Shown here piece by piece: positions 7,948 through 17,433 of a stretch of DNA of 64,000 bases. Within the stretch, counting starts at the first letter, position 1; each line of letters opens with the position of its first letter. The position numbers were made by a program, and so were the translations under genes. The DNA is taken from NCBI RefSeq assembly GCF_014982715.1, contig NZ_JADCJY010000001.1:1364001-1428000 (forward strand), written 5' to 3'. This DNA comes from Gallalistipes aquisgranensis (GTDB lineage Bacteria; Bacteroidota; Bacteroidia; Bacteroidales; Rikenellaceae). Below the pieces are notes generated by a model. It saw nothing but the letters and a program-made list of their open reading frames with translations, searched no databases and was not told the origin of the DNA.

Positions 7948-8709
7948 CTATTGCTTCTCCGTCAGGAAGCGCCAGAAACGTTTGGGCATCATCTGCCGCT
8001 GCAGGCGTGGATTGATCCGCTCGCGGATGGTCATGGCGTCGAAGTAGCCTTTCCAGAGGCGCTGGAAGAGCCTTTCGTCTTCGGCCATCATTCCGTCGTC
8101 GAGGCGGATACCCGGCAGGCTATCCGTATCGGTCAGCGAAACTTCGGTCATCGTCTCCAGGTCGTAATAATAACCGTATCCGCGTTTCAGGTCGTAGATC
8201 AGCCACTTCTGATCGGCGAACCGGTCGCGGAAATGGGCGACAGCCAGAGGAAGGGCATTGCAGGCGGGAGAGACCGGAGCGTAAAAGGTGCCGTCCGCCG
8301 CCTTCTGGAAGCGGACGAACTGGAGCAGGTGCTCCCGCTCGCGTGCCACCCGTCCGGCGATCTGCCGGGCACGCAGCATGTCTCCGTCCGTGAAATCGGC
8401 CGCCGCGCCCCCGCCCGCATCGAACACCCTGCGCATACAGCGCATCAGCAACAGGTCGCTGCCCGCCTCCTCCGAAAGCCAGACATGGAGCAGCATGTTG
8501 CAGACCCCTCGGGACGATTTCCGCTGCAATCCCGTCCACACGCGGGCCGCCTTCTCCGCAGAGGTGGAAACCGTGTGCACCTCCCCGGAAAACATCGGTT
8601 CGGGTTCCCCCTCGCCGATCAGCGCCTCGGGAAAAGTGCGGCGCACATACGCATCGAACAGGGCGGTCAACAGCCCCTCGAAGCTCCTGTCATAACGGAA
8701 CACCTTCAT
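7948..8709 (-). CDS. TIGR03915 family DNA-metabolism protein
   Basis: 253 residues from the ATG at 8709, overlapping the stop of the radical SAM gene by four bases. The family is defined by its pairing with the TIGR03916 radical SAM protein. Conserved-looking parts include VRRTFPEALIGEG near 22-34, ARQIAGRVAREREHLLQFVRF near 112-132 and DRFADQKWLIYDLKRGYGYYYD near 164-185. Some relatives carry a uracil-DNA glycosylase domain; this one ends after the core domain. Its molecular function is not established, but it probably acts on DNA together with its partner. Confidence 0.85.
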   Translation of the reverse strand: MKVFRYDRSFEGLLTALFDAYVRRTFPEALIGEGEPEPMFSGEVHTVSTSAEKAARVWTGLQRKSSRGVCNMLLHVWLSEEAGSDLLLMRCMRRVFDAGGGAAADFTDGDMLRARQIAGRVAREREHLLQFVRFQKAADGTFYAPVSPACNALPLAVAHFRDRFADQKWLIYDLKRGYGYYYDLETMTEVSLTDTDSLPGIRLDDGMMAEDERLFQRLWKGYFDAMTIRERINPRLQRQMMPKRFWRFLTEKQ

Positions 8710-10007
8710 GACTTTTCGGGAAAAGGCAGCGAAAGCTGGTTCTCGTCCGGCAGGCGGCGCCCCGCAGTGCGGGCCGTCAACACCCGGCGGACATATTCGG
8801 GGCGGAGATCCTGAACGCTCCTGAGCGGAAGTTCGCCGCAGGTGATGAAATACTGCGCCTTCTTCATCACCACCCCCATCTTTTTCAGCACGGAAGCGGT
8901 CACCCGGCCGTGGCGGCGCGAAGAGACGATCAGCGCGGCAGACTTCACGCCGATCCCCGGCACCCGCAGGATCATGGCGTAATCCGCCCGGTTCACGTCC
9001 ACCGGAAAGGCCTCCGGATGGCGCAGGGCCCAGGCCAGTTTGGGGTCGATCTCCAGGTCGAGGCAGGGATGAACGTCGTCCGCGATCTCGTCGGCCCGGA
9101 AGCCGTAGAAACGCATCAGCCAGTCGGCCTGGTACAGGCGGTGTTCCCGCACCAGAGGGACCTGGCCGAGGGAAGGCAGCCGCGAATCGTAACTGTTCAC
9201 GGGAACGAAACCGGAATAATAGACCCGTTTCATGCCGGGACGCCGATACAGGTCGGAGGAGAGCGTCAGTATCTGACGGTCGGTCTCGTCGGTGGCGCCC
9301 ACGATCATCTGGGTACTCTGGCCGGCCGGGGCGAAACGGGGCGCATGGGGAAAGCGCCGGCGCTCCTCGGCACTGGCCAGCACCCCCTGCTGGATGAACT
9401 GCATCGGGCGGAAAACACTTTCGTGATCCTTCTCCGGAGCCAGCCGCTTCAGGTTGTGCTCCGTGGGAATCTCCACGTTCACGCTGAGCCGGTCGGCATA
9501 GAGCCCCGCCCGGTCCACCAACTCGCGGCTGGCCCCGGGAATACTCTTCAGGTGGATATACCCGCCGAAACGGTGCACCGTCCGCAGGTCCTGGGCCACG
9601 CGCACCATCCGCTCCATCGTGTAGTCCGGACTGCGCACCACGCCCGAACTGAGGAACAATCCCTCGATGTAGTTGCGGCGGTAAAATTCGACGGTCAGCT
9701 CCACCAGTTCCGAAACCGAAAAGGTGGCCCGGCGGATATCGTTGCTGCGCCGGTTGATGCAATAGGCACAGTCATAGACGCAGTAATTGGTGAGCATGAT
9801 CTTCAGCAGGGAGACGCAGCGGCCGTCCTCGGTAAAGCTGTGACAGATACCCCACCCCGCCGCATTGCCCAGCGTACCGGAACGGTTGCGGCGGGTCGTC
9901 CCGCTCGACGAGCAGGAAACGTCGTATTTGGCCGATTCGGCCAGGATCTTCAGCTTTTCGAGCACCCCCTCTTTCATGCCGGAAAAATACGCAAATTTAC
10001 CCGACAT
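8706..10007 (-). CDS. Radical SAM DNA modification/repair protein (TIGR03916 type)
   Basis: 433 residues from the ATG at 10007, preceded by AGGAGG about seven bases upstream, an unusually strong Shine-Dalgarno site for this group. The radical SAM cluster motif is C-X3-C-X2-C (NYCVYDCAYC, about residues 91-100). A helix-hairpin-helix motif (RVPGIGVKSAALIVSS) lies near 345-360, which suggests DNA binding. The product is a putative DNA modification or repair enzyme and is translationally coupled to the gene at 7948. The exact lesion or base modified is not known. Confidence 0.88.
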   Translation of the reverse strand: MSGKFAYFSGMKEGVLEKLKILAESAKYDVSCSSSGTTRRNRSGTLGNAAGWGICHSFTEDGRCVSLLKIMLTNYCVYDCAYCINRRSNDIRRATFSVSELVELTVEFYRRNYIEGLFLSSGVVRSPDYTMERMVRVAQDLRTVHRFGGYIHLKSIPGASRELVDRAGLYADRLSVNVEIPTEHNLKRLAPEKDHESVFRPMQFIQQGVLASAEERRRFPHAPRFAPAGQSTQMIVGATDETDRQILTLSSDLYRRPGMKRVYYSGFVPVNSYDSRLPSLGQVPLVREHRLYQADWLMRFYGFRADEIADDVHPCLDLEIDPKLAWALRHPEAFPVDVNRADYAMILRVPGIGVKSAALIVSSRRHGRVTASVLKKMGVVMKKAQYFITCGELPLRSVQDLRPEYVRRVLTARTAGRRLPDENQLSLPFPEKS

Positions 10008-10176
10008 ACACACCTCCTGCCGGACGATTTTTTCGACAAAAAACCTCTTCCCGGAGAGCCGGGCAGTTATTCGGTTCTGACAGAATCCGTTCCGGAAAAC
10101 CGGGCACCGGATTTGCAGGAACGGCCACAAAGTGAAAATCCCCGTTTTCAGGTAGCGCAAAATCGGCGGAATGCGC

Positions 10177-10184
10177 TATCTTTG
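10177..10184 (+). promoter_or_regulatory. -7 box for lemA
   Basis: TATCTTTG matches TAnnTTTG and lies 28 bases before the ATG at 10213. Confidence 0.55.
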
Positions 10185-10212
10185 CGAAAAACGGATTAAA
10201 ACGCAAGAGACA

Positions 10213-10803
10213 ATGAAAAAAGGAACCATCATTCTGATCGTGGCGGCAGTCGTCGTCGTAGCCCTCTTCCTCTGGATGAAGAACACCTACAACGGCATGG
10301 TGAACATGCGGGAAGGCGTGAAAGCCCAGTGGGCGAACGTGGAAAACCAGTACCAGCGCCGTTCCGACCTGATCCCCAACCTGGTCAACACCGTAAAGGG
10401 ATATGCCTCCCACGAATCCTCCACGCTGGAAGCAGTGACCGAGGCACGCAGCAAAGCCACCCAGACCCAGGTCAATTTCGACCGGCTGGATGAACAGACC
10501 CTTCAGCAATACAACCGGGCACAGGGCGAGGTATCGTCCGTACTGAGCCGGCTGATGGCCATCTCGGAGAGCTATCCCGACCTGAAGGCCAACCAGAATT
10601 TCCGCGACCTTCAGGTCCAGCTGGAGGGGACGGAGAACCGCATCTCGGTAGAGCGCCGCAAGTTCAACGAGTCGGCCCAAAGCTACAACCGTTATATCAT
10701 GCAGTTCCCCCGCAACCTCTTCGCCTCCATGTTCGGATTCCGGGAAACGCCTTATTTCTCGGCCCAGGAAGGCGCGGAACAGGCTCCTAAAGTGGAATTC
10801 TAA
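10213..10803 (+). CDS. lemA: LemA family protein
   Basis: 196 residues. One N-terminal membrane anchor (GTIILIVAAVVVVALFLW) is followed by the long helical LemA domain (NVENQYQRRSDLIPNLVNTVKGYA) with the conserved RRxDLIPNL signature. A TAnnTTTG box lies just upstream; the ATG at 10213 (MKKGTIIL) is preferred over an earlier in-frame ATG at 10171 that overlaps this box. The family is of uncertain role in membrane or cell-surface processes. It is followed after 12 bases by two TPM-domain genes, a common association. Confidence 0.93.
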   Translation: MKKGTIILIVAAVVVVALFLWMKNTYNGMVNMREGVKAQWANVENQYQRRSDLIPNLVNTVKGYASHESSTLEAVTEARSKATQTQVNFDRLDEQTLQQYNRAQGEVSSVLSRLMAISESYPDLKANQNFRDLQVQLEGTENRISVERRKFNESAQSYNRYIMQFPRNLFASMFGFRETPYFSAQEGAEQAPKVEF

Positions 10804-10815
10804 AACGGACGGACC

Positions 10816-11253
10816 ATGCCGGGCGCATCGAAACTGCTGGACAGGCAGGCACAGGAACAGGTCGTGGAGGCCATTCGGGAGGCCGAGCGAGCCACCTCGG
10901 CCGAAATCCGGGTACACATCGAGAACCACTGCCGGGGCGACGTGCTGGACCGGGCCACGGAGGTGTTCTCCGAGCTGAAAATGGACCGGACGGAGCTCCG
11001 CAACGGAGTGCTGATCTACGTGGCCGTCAAGGACCGCAAAACGGCCATCATCGGCGACAGCGGAATCAACCGCTACGTCCGCCGCGAATTCTGGGATACC
11101 TGCTACCGGGCCATGAGCAGCCACTTCGCCACGGGTGATTTCGCGGGCGGGCTCTGCGCGGCCATCGGCCTGCTTCCCCGCGAACTGGGCGAATGTTTTC
11201 CGCACCAGAGCGACGACGTTAACGAACTTCCGGATGAAATCTCCTTCGGGTAA
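10816..11253 (+). CDS. TPM domain protein (soluble)
   Basis: 145 residues forming a TPM fold (SAEIRVHIENHCRGDVLDRA, NGVLIYVAVKDRKTAIIGDSGI) without a signal peptide or membrane span. TPM proteins are known from YgcG and plant photosystem repair phosphatases, but no phosphatase activity can be claimed here. It lies between LemA and the YgcG-like protein, as in many Bacteroidetes. The N-terminus has one short helix before the domain. Confidence 0.85.
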   Translation: MPGASKLLDRQAQEQVVEAIREAERATSAEIRVHIENHCRGDVLDRATEVFSELKMDRTELRNGVLIYVAVKDRKTAIIGDSGINRYVRREFWDTCYRAMSSHFATGDFAGGLCAAIGLLPRELGECFPHQSDDVNELPDEISFG

Positions 11254-11274
11254 ATCCGGCAAAAAGCGACTGCC

Positions 11275-12072
11275 ATGTTAAGAAAAATATTCACAGCCAC
11301 CCTGCTGTTCACCGCCTCCGTCCTTGCGGCGGCGGCCCTCGACCTGCCGGAACCGATGAAACCGGCCCGGCTGGTGAACGATTTCGCGGGCATTTTCAAC
11401 CCGGTCCAGCGGCAGGCGCTGGAGAGCCGGCTCGTCGGATTCGCCGACTCGACCTCCACGCAGATCGCCGTCGTCTCGGTGGACGATCTGGACGGCACGG
11501 CCATCTCGGACTATGCGGCCCGCCTGTTCGACAAATGGGGCATCGGCGGCGGAACGGACAGGAACAACGGTATCCTGATTCTCGTCAAGCCCAAGACCGC
11601 CGCCTCGCGCGGCGAGGTCTTCATCAGCACGGGATACGGGCTGGAAGGGGCGGTTCCGGACGCACTGGCCGGACGGATCGTGGATTACGACATGCTCCCC
11701 CGCTTCCGTCAGGGCGACTATTACGGAGGTGTAAACAATGCCGTTTCGACGCTCATGGGACTCACCCGGGGCGAATTCACGGCAGACCAATACCTTTCCC
11801 GTCACACACAGGGTTCGGGACGGGGCGGCCTTTGGGCCGTGCTCGGATTCCTCGCGCTGCTGGCGCTGCTGACGGGAGGGTCGAAAAAGGGGCCCCGCCA
11901 CACGATCACCTCCGAGGGCGACGTGGCCCGGGCGATTCTCTGGGGCAGCATCCTCTCGTCGGGCCATCACCGCTCGGGCGGAGGTTTCGGAGGCTTTTCC
12001 GGAGGCGGAGGCGGCTTCGGAGGATTCGGCGGAGGATTCACGGGCGGCGGAGGCGCCGGCGGGTCGTGGTAA
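11275..12072 (+). CDS. TPM domain protein, YgcG-like
   Basis: 265 residues. A signal peptide (1-20, MLRKIFTATLLFTASVLAAAA) is followed by an extracytoplasmic TPM domain (LVNDFAGIFNPVQRQALESRL ... NGILILVKPK). A single transmembrane span (GLWAVLGFLALLALLTGG) is near 183-200. The C-terminal tail is glycine- and serine-rich (GGGFGGFSGGGGGFGG). This domain order is that of YgcG. It follows the soluble TPM gene by 21 bases in the lemA operon. Confidence 0.9.
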   Translation: MLRKIFTATLLFTASVLAAAALDLPEPMKPARLVNDFAGIFNPVQRQALESRLVGFADSTSTQIAVVSVDDLDGTAISDYAARLFDKWGIGGGTDRNNGILILVKPKTAASRGEVFISTGYGLEGAVPDALAGRIVDYDMLPRFRQGDYYGGVNNAVSTLMGLTRGEFTADQYLSRHTQGSGRGGLWAVLGFLALLALLTGGSKKGPRHTITSEGDVARAILWGSILSSGHHRSGGGFGGFSGGGGGFGGFGGGFTGGGGAGGSW

Positions 12073-12133
12073 CCGCCGCACGGTTCCGCTACGGACCGGC
12101 CATTCCCATCATTTCAAACACCGTTAACGGACT

Positions 12134-13408
12134 ATGGCTTCCTTTCTGAAAAACATCCGGAACAAATTCGACCGCAGCGCCCACCATCCCCGACTGGGCG
12201 GACTGGAAATCCTGCGGTACATAGGCCCCGGACTGCTGGTGACCGTGGGATTCATCGACCCGGGCAACTGGGCGTCGAATCTGGCGGCCGGAGGCGAATT
12301 CGGCTACTCCCTGCTGTGGATGGTCACCCTCTCCACGATCATGTTGATCGTCCTCCAGCACAACGTCGCCCACCTGGGTATCGCCACGGGACTGTGCCTG
12401 TCGGAAGCGGCCAGCATCTACCTGCGTCCGGCCGCTTCGCGCACCATCCTCGGGTCGGCCGTGCTCGCTTCGGTCTCCACGTCGCTGGCCGAGATACTGG
12501 GCGGGGCGATCGCCCTCCAGATGCTCTTCGGCGTACCGGTCCGGATCGGGGCTTTCCTGGTGCTGGTCTTCGTGCTTATCATGCTCTTCACGAACAGTTA
12601 CCGGCTGATCGAAAAATGGATCATCGCCTTCGTCTCGATCATCGGACTTTCGTTCATCTACGAACTCTCGCTGGCCACGATCGACTGGTCCGAAGCGGCA
12701 CGCGCATGGGTCACCCCCTCGTTCCCGCCGGGCTCCATGATCATCATCATGAGCGTGCTGGGCGCCGTGGTCATGCCCCACAACCTTTTCCTGCATTCGG
12801 AGGTGATCCAGAGCCGGCAGTGGAATCTGAGCGACGAAAAAGTCATCAAAAGACAACTCCGGTACGAATACTTCGACACGATCTTCTCCATGCTCATCGG
12901 CTGGGCCATCAACAGCGCCATGATCCTGCTGGCGGCCGCCACCTTCTTCGTGTCGGGCACACCCGTGGAAGAGCTGCAACAGGCCGACTCGCTGCTGCGC
13001 CCGCTGCTGGGGAACAATGCGACGGTCATTTTCGCCGTAGCCCTGCTCTTTGCGGGAATCGCCTCGACGATCACCTCGGGCATGGCGGCAGGGTCGATCT
13101 TCGCCGGGATTTTCAAGGAGCCGTACGACATCAAAGACTCGCACTCGCGGCTGGGCGTCATCATCTCGCTGGCGGTGGCCTTCCTGATCATCCTGGTCAT
13201 CGGCAACCCGTTCCAGGGACTGATCTACTCCCAGATGATCCTCAGCATCCAGCTTCCGTTCACCGTTTTCCTGCAGGTCTATCTCACCTCCTCGGAAAAG
13301 GTGATGGGCAAATACAAAAACTCGACCTTCACGAAATACCTCCTCTATGGGATCGGTGCCGTCGTGACCCTTCTGAACGTCATGCTGCTCGTGAGTTTCT
13401 TCCGATAG
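12134..13408 (+). CDS. mntH: Nramp family divalent metal transporter
   Basis: 424 residues and about eleven membrane segments. The metal-binding motif in TM1 is DPGN (FIDPGNWASNLAAGG, 37-51). The TM6 motif is MPHN (GAVVMPHNLFLHSEV, about 209-223), as in Mn2+/Fe2+ transporters. These two motifs coordinate the metal in the family. It probably imports Mn2+ or Fe2+ in symport with protons. The gene is downstream of the lemA operon by 61 bases and ends in front of the bidirectional terminator at 13419. Confidence 0.93.
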   Translation: MASFLKNIRNKFDRSAHHPRLGGLEILRYIGPGLLVTVGFIDPGNWASNLAAGGEFGYSLLWMVTLSTIMLIVLQHNVAHLGIATGLCLSEAASIYLRPAASRTILGSAVLASVSTSLAEILGGAIALQMLFGVPVRIGAFLVLVFVLIMLFTNSYRLIEKWIIAFVSIIGLSFIYELSLATIDWSEAARAWVTPSFPPGSMIIIMSVLGAVVMPHNLFLHSEVIQSRQWNLSDEKVIKRQLRYEYFDTIFSMLIGWAINSAMILLAAATFFVSGTPVEELQQADSLLRPLLGNNATVIFAVALLFAGIASTITSGMAAGSIFAGIFKEPYDIKDSHSRLGVIISLAVAFLIILVIGNPFQGLIYSQMILSIQLPFTVFLQVYLTSSEKVMGKYKNSTFTKYLLYGIGAVVTLLNVMLLVSFFR

Positions 13409-13418
13409 GAAGCACGGA

Positions 13419-13468
13419 AAAAAAGAGAAGTGCTCCCCCCTTTTTTCGGGGGAGCACTTCTCTTTTTT
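13419..13468. terminator. Bidirectional intrinsic terminator
   Basis: Inverted repeat of 21 bases per arm (13419-13439 and 13448-13468), an 8-base loop, with an A-run on one side and a T-run on the other. It lies between the convergent ends of the Nramp gene (13408) and the C1 peptidase gene (13486) and serves both. Confidence 0.9.
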
Positions 13469-13485
13469 CTGTCAGGCGGGAAACC

Positions 13486-14694
13486 TTATTTCTTCCGATC
13501 GAACTTCTTCAGGATTTCCTTCGGCACGGCGTTCCGGTTGACCACCGCGCAAATCGTCTTGTAAGTCACGTAAGGACGGGAGGCATAGAAATAGCCCCCG
13601 TAATCCTGTCCGTTCGTACCCCACGAATTTTTCACCTTGAAAAATTCGCTTCCGGTCTGGTCCACGGCCTTGCCGATGATATGCATGCCGTGGTCGTCGG
13701 AAGTGGCCTGACTGTCGAACGCCTTCTGGCGCATCTCCTGCGTCACTTCGACCTCTTTCCACGGACAGCGTCCCTGGTTCGAAATGAACATGCGCTGTTC
13801 CACGGGGTTCATGGCCAGCCATCTCTCCCGGTCCTTCTCCTCCACGTTGTCGATGGTGATCGCCCGGATCACGGCATACCCTTTGGTCGAGGCGAAACCG
13901 CCTTCGGTGGCATCCGAATCCCAATAGATCGTGTATCCCTTGTCGACCGCACCGGAGAGCACCGAAACGAACTCCTCCAGCGGCAGGTTATAGGAATATC
14001 CCCACGACCAGTTATCCTCCACTTCGATCGGGAACGTAGTGTAGAAGGGATGGTGCGTGAAGGAGGTGAGCGAAATGTAGTCGTCCATATCCAGCCCCAG
14101 CGAAGCGGCGAAGGTCTGCGGCGTATATTCCGTTCCCTTGTAGACGAACTTCTCGGGAGCCGGTCCCAGATAGGCATCCAGAATCCCGATGAAACCGTCC
14201 AGCCATGCCGTGGAGATACTTCTGTTGGGATTGCGGGCGATAGCCGCCACATACCCTTTCAGCGCACTGTGCAGTTCGGAATGCCTGTGTTCGGTCGTTC
14301 CGTAGTTGAGCCCCTGATAGACCTCCATCGGAACGATCCCGTACTTCCTGACAATGTCGAACACGTCCAGCACGGCGCCGCCGGGACTGAACGTAATCGT
14401 ACCGCACATGCGGACGTACTTGATCGCCTTCTCGATGTAGGCGTTGCGCACCACCCACATCGGAGCCAGATCGACCGCCTCCTTTCCCGCACGCATGGCC
14501 TCACTCTCCAGGAAACTCAATCCCGAAAAGGCCCAGCAGGTACCGCTCATGGCCTGGTCCTTGACCGGAGTGCAGGGCATCACCTTGGTGTCGGTGAACT
14601 GATAGCCCCTTTTCGCCGCCGGTTTCGTCTGGGCCCTCAGCGGCGCGATGCCGCCGAGGGTGACGATACACAGAAGAATTACGATCTTCCTCAT
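13486..14694 (-). CDS. C1 family aminopeptidase (bleomycin hydrolase/PepC-like), exported
   Basis: 402 residues from the ATG at 14694; a TTG-initiated longer form is unlikely. The signal peptide is MRKIVILLCIVTLGG. Catalytic residues are visible: Gln47 and Cys53 in VKDQAMSGTCWAFS, His in DDHGMHIIG and Asn in KNSWG. The family usually acts as a cysteine aminopeptidase; here it is exported, probably to the periplasm. It follows the metalloprotease gene at once and is likely part of the same operon, so it may trim peptides produced there. Confidence 0.9.
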   Translation of the reverse strand: MRKIVILLCIVTLGGIAPLRAQTKPAAKRGYQFTDTKVMPCTPVKDQAMSGTCWAFSGLSFLESEAMRAGKEAVDLAPMWVVRNAYIEKAIKYVRMCGTITFSPGGAVLDVFDIVRKYGIVPMEVYQGLNYGTTEHRHSELHSALKGYVAAIARNPNRSISTAWLDGFIGILDAYLGPAPEKFVYKGTEYTPQTFAASLGLDMDDYISLTSFTHHPFYTTFPIEVEDNWSWGYSYNLPLEEFVSVLSGAVDKGYTIYWDSDATEGGFASTKGYAVIRAITIDNVEEKDRERWLAMNPVEQRMFISNQGRCPWKEVEVTQEMRQKAFDSQATSDDHGMHIIGKAVDQTGSEFFKVKNSWGTNGQDYGGYFYASRPYVTYKTICAVVNRNAVPKEILKKFDRKK

Positions 14695-14702
14695 AACTGA
14701 AA

Positions 14703-17387
14703 TCAATATTTCGATTTAATGGATTCGAAGAAATAGAGCAGCGAGGTGTAGTGCCCCTTGTCGTCGGGATGGCACGAGGCGACCCGGTTGCGCACCAGCG
14801 TACGGGCTTTCTCCAGCATGGCTACGTACTGTCCCGTCACCTCGTCGATACGGTCGATCTTGACGGCCGGCTGGAATCCGTATCCGTAGCTGTACCCGAA
14901 GCTGGTGTGCGCAGCCTGGGAGGCCAGGAATCCCTCTCCGTATTTGGCCTCGATGGCCCGGAGCTGGTCGGCATAACGGTTCACCAGTCCCGTCTCGTCG
15001 AGCCCGTACGCAATGATATCGTCCACCGAAGGCAGATAGGCATAGGTGTCGGTCATGTTGGCAGTGACCATCGGATTTTCGCTCGCGATCTTGACCCGGT
15101 TCCACTGGCTCTGGGCCGCGGCACGAATCCGCAGCACGGCCTGCCGCTGCATGATCTTGTCGCCGTCGGTCAGCTTGCGGCCCTTGATCGCACTTTCGAA
15201 AACGCAGTTGTACAAGTCGTTGAAATACTCCTGGATCGTGTAGGGATCATCCGACAGGTGCGACGAGAGCATCACGTTCTCCGCCGTAGCCAACAGGGCC
15301 GTGGTGGCCACATTCTTCATGTTGGAAGACATGCGCAGCGCCAGACCGAACTTGGAGGTCAGTTCCGGATCGTCGATCCAGTCGCAGTTGCGGATTTCGT
15401 TGACCACCCAGCGCATGGATTTCTTCTGCACATCTCTGGGAACCGATTTGAAACGGTCGCCCGGCGTGCCGTCCTTCACCTGCGTAAGTTCGATACCGCC
15501 GATGTTCATCATCACGTTGCGCATGTAACGGAAATAGGTATTGGTAATGGTGTTGTACAGCTCCTTGCGGTGAGCACCCGAAGGATCGTCCGTGATCCAT
15601 TCGCTCAGATGGGGCAGAATGTATTTCAGGTTCTTGATGCCGTAATCGCCCGCCTTGATGGGATCGTCGCCGAGGTCCTCCTCCAGCGCGGTCGGATCGT
15701 AGCGGCTCAGAATCTGCTGGTGGCCGTAACGGTAAACCGGATCGCCCGCCTTGGCGTCCACCCAGCTCTCGAGCACGGCCTCCTCCTCTTTCGGACTCTT
15801 ATCGAAAATCGGCGTGTAGAGCCACTTGATCGCATAGTAATCGTACGGGCCCAGATCGGGAGGCGTCAGTTTCACGCCCTTGTCGGACGGCTGGGCCACA
15901 TAGTTGAACCGGGCATAGTCCATGATCGAAGGCGTGGTCCCGTACTTCTGCGTATAGCTGGCGCTGCGCAGCGAATCGACCGGCACGGCATTCGACGCGG
16001 CCATGTTGTGCATCAGCCCGAGGGTGTGCCCCACCTCGTGCGCCACGACATATTCGATCGACTCGTCCATCACGTCCTTCGGCATCTTGCTCACGCGCAC
16101 CCGGGGATCGAGTTGGGCGGTCTGAACGAAACGCCACTTGTTTATCAGGTTGGCCACATCGTTATAGATCAGCACGGATGCATTGAGGATTTCGCCCGTG
16201 GAAGGATCGGTCCACGAGGGTCCCATGGCATTCTCCGTGTCAATCGGGATATACCGCACACAGGTATATTTCAGGTTGTCCGGATCGAACGACGGATCGT
16301 CCTTCGGAAAATCCTTCACCTGCACGGCATTCTTGAAGCCGATCTGTTCGAAAGCCTTGTTCCAGCGGAGCACACCCTTTTTGACCGGCTCGCGCCACGA
16401 TTCGGGAAACGCATCGTCGATATAGTAGACGATCGGCTTGGCCGGCTCGACCAATTCGCCGCGGCGATAGGCCGCCGTATCCTTCGGCTCCAGCCTCCAG
16501 CGCGTAGCCAGCGTATAGAGCTGCATCTTGTCCTTCGTATCGTCGATCTTTCCCTTTCCGACCAGGAAGATACCCACCCGGGAGTCCGCCACACGGGGAT
16601 GCATCTTCTTCTCGGGCAGCAGCATCACCGTACGGGTCACTTTCGCCGAGAAGCGACCGCTGCCCAGCACGAAGATGAAGGCCTTGATCGTGTAGGAATA
16701 GGTGAGCTCCGAAGCCACGGTCACGTTGTCGTCGAAAGCCTTGACTTTCTCGATCCGGGCCAGGTCGCTCTGCACGCGGGTCGAGATCTGCACCACCCCG
16801 CCGCCGTCGCCGCCGATGGGCGAAAGTGCCTTGCTGTCGCCGGTGAAGAGTTCCGTCACATCGAGCACCACGGCCGAACTGTCGGGCGTGTAGGCCTTCA
16901 CGGGATACTTCTTGATCGAGACATCCATGAAGTTCTGCTTGACGGCTTTCTCCATAGCCTTGTTATCGGGGTCGTATCCCATGAAACTGTTGATCTCCCG
17001 CATGTAAACGATGCTGTCCTGCATCTCCAATTTCACATGCAGCGGGTCGTTGCCCATATAACCCACGATAGCCACGTCGGGCTGGGAGGTTTCGGTCGTT
17101 TTCGAACCGATCAGCAGCTCCCGCCCCATATACTTGAGGGGATATTCGAAATAGAGCTTGCCGCCCACCTTGTGAATCGTGATGAATTTGCCCTTCACGG
17201 TTTCACAGCCGGGCTTCTTGACGATCTTCTCGTAAGGGGTCTCCTTCTTTTTCTTCTTGGTCGAATCCGCAGCAGTCTGCTCCGTCTTGGCGCCTTTCTT
17301 TTTGGAAGGCCGCTTCGCATAGCCGTCCGCCACCGTCACCGAAACGGCCACGAGGGCTGCAAAGCTCAATACAATCCACTTTTTCAT
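14703..17387 (-). CDS. Zinc-dependent metalloprotease (DUF5117/metzincin-like), exported
   Basis: 894 residues with a signal peptide (1-24) and a Lys-rich linker (28-48). The zinc motif HEVGHTLGLMH at about 450-460 matches HExxHxxGxxH of metzincins. A beta-rich N-terminal domain (DUF5117) comes first. The C-terminal half is helical. It lies 46 bases after the lipoprotein gene of the SusCD operon and nine bases before the C1 peptidase, so the two peptidases probably degrade proteins or peptides that the SusCD system takes up. Confidence 0.93.
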   Translation of the reverse strand: MKKWIVLSFAALVAVSVTVADGYAKRPSKKKGAKTEQTAADSTKKKKKETPYEKIVKKPGCETVKGKFITIHKVGGKLYFEYPLKYMGRELLIGSKTTETSQPDVAIVGYMGNDPLHVKLEMQDSIVYMREINSFMGYDPDNKAMEKAVKQNFMDVSIKKYPVKAYTPDSSAVVLDVTELFTGDSKALSPIGGDGGGVVQISTRVQSDLARIEKVKAFDDNVTVASELTYSYTIKAFIFVLGSGRFSAKVTRTVMLLPEKKMHPRVADSRVGIFLVGKGKIDDTKDKMQLYTLATRWRLEPKDTAAYRRGELVEPAKPIVYYIDDAFPESWREPVKKGVLRWNKAFEQIGFKNAVQVKDFPKDDPSFDPDNLKYTCVRYIPIDTENAMGPSWTDPSTGEILNASVLIYNDVANLINKWRFVQTAQLDPRVRVSKMPKDVMDESIEYVVAHEVGHTLGLMHNMAASNAVPVDSLRSASYTQKYGTTPSIMDYARFNYVAQPSDKGVKLTPPDLGPYDYYAIKWLYTPIFDKSPKEEEAVLESWVDAKAGDPVYRYGHQQILSRYDPTALEEDLGDDPIKAGDYGIKNLKYILPHLSEWITDDPSGAHRKELYNTITNTYFRYMRNVMMNIGGIELTQVKDGTPGDRFKSVPRDVQKKSMRWVVNEIRNCDWIDDPELTSKFGLALRMSSNMKNVATTALLATAENVMLSSHLSDDPYTIQEYFNDLYNCVFESAIKGRKLTDGDKIMQRQAVLRIRAAAQSQWNRVKIASENPMVTANMTDTYAYLPSVDDIIAYGLDETGLVNRYADQLRAIEAKYGEGFLASQAAHTSFGYSYGYGFQPAVKIDRIDEVTGQYVAMLEKARTLVRNRVASCHPDDKGHYTSLLYFFESIKSKY

Positions 17388-17433
17388 ACGATAAATTTAA
17401 ACAGGTTGATAGTGATAGTGATGTTATTTCTGG

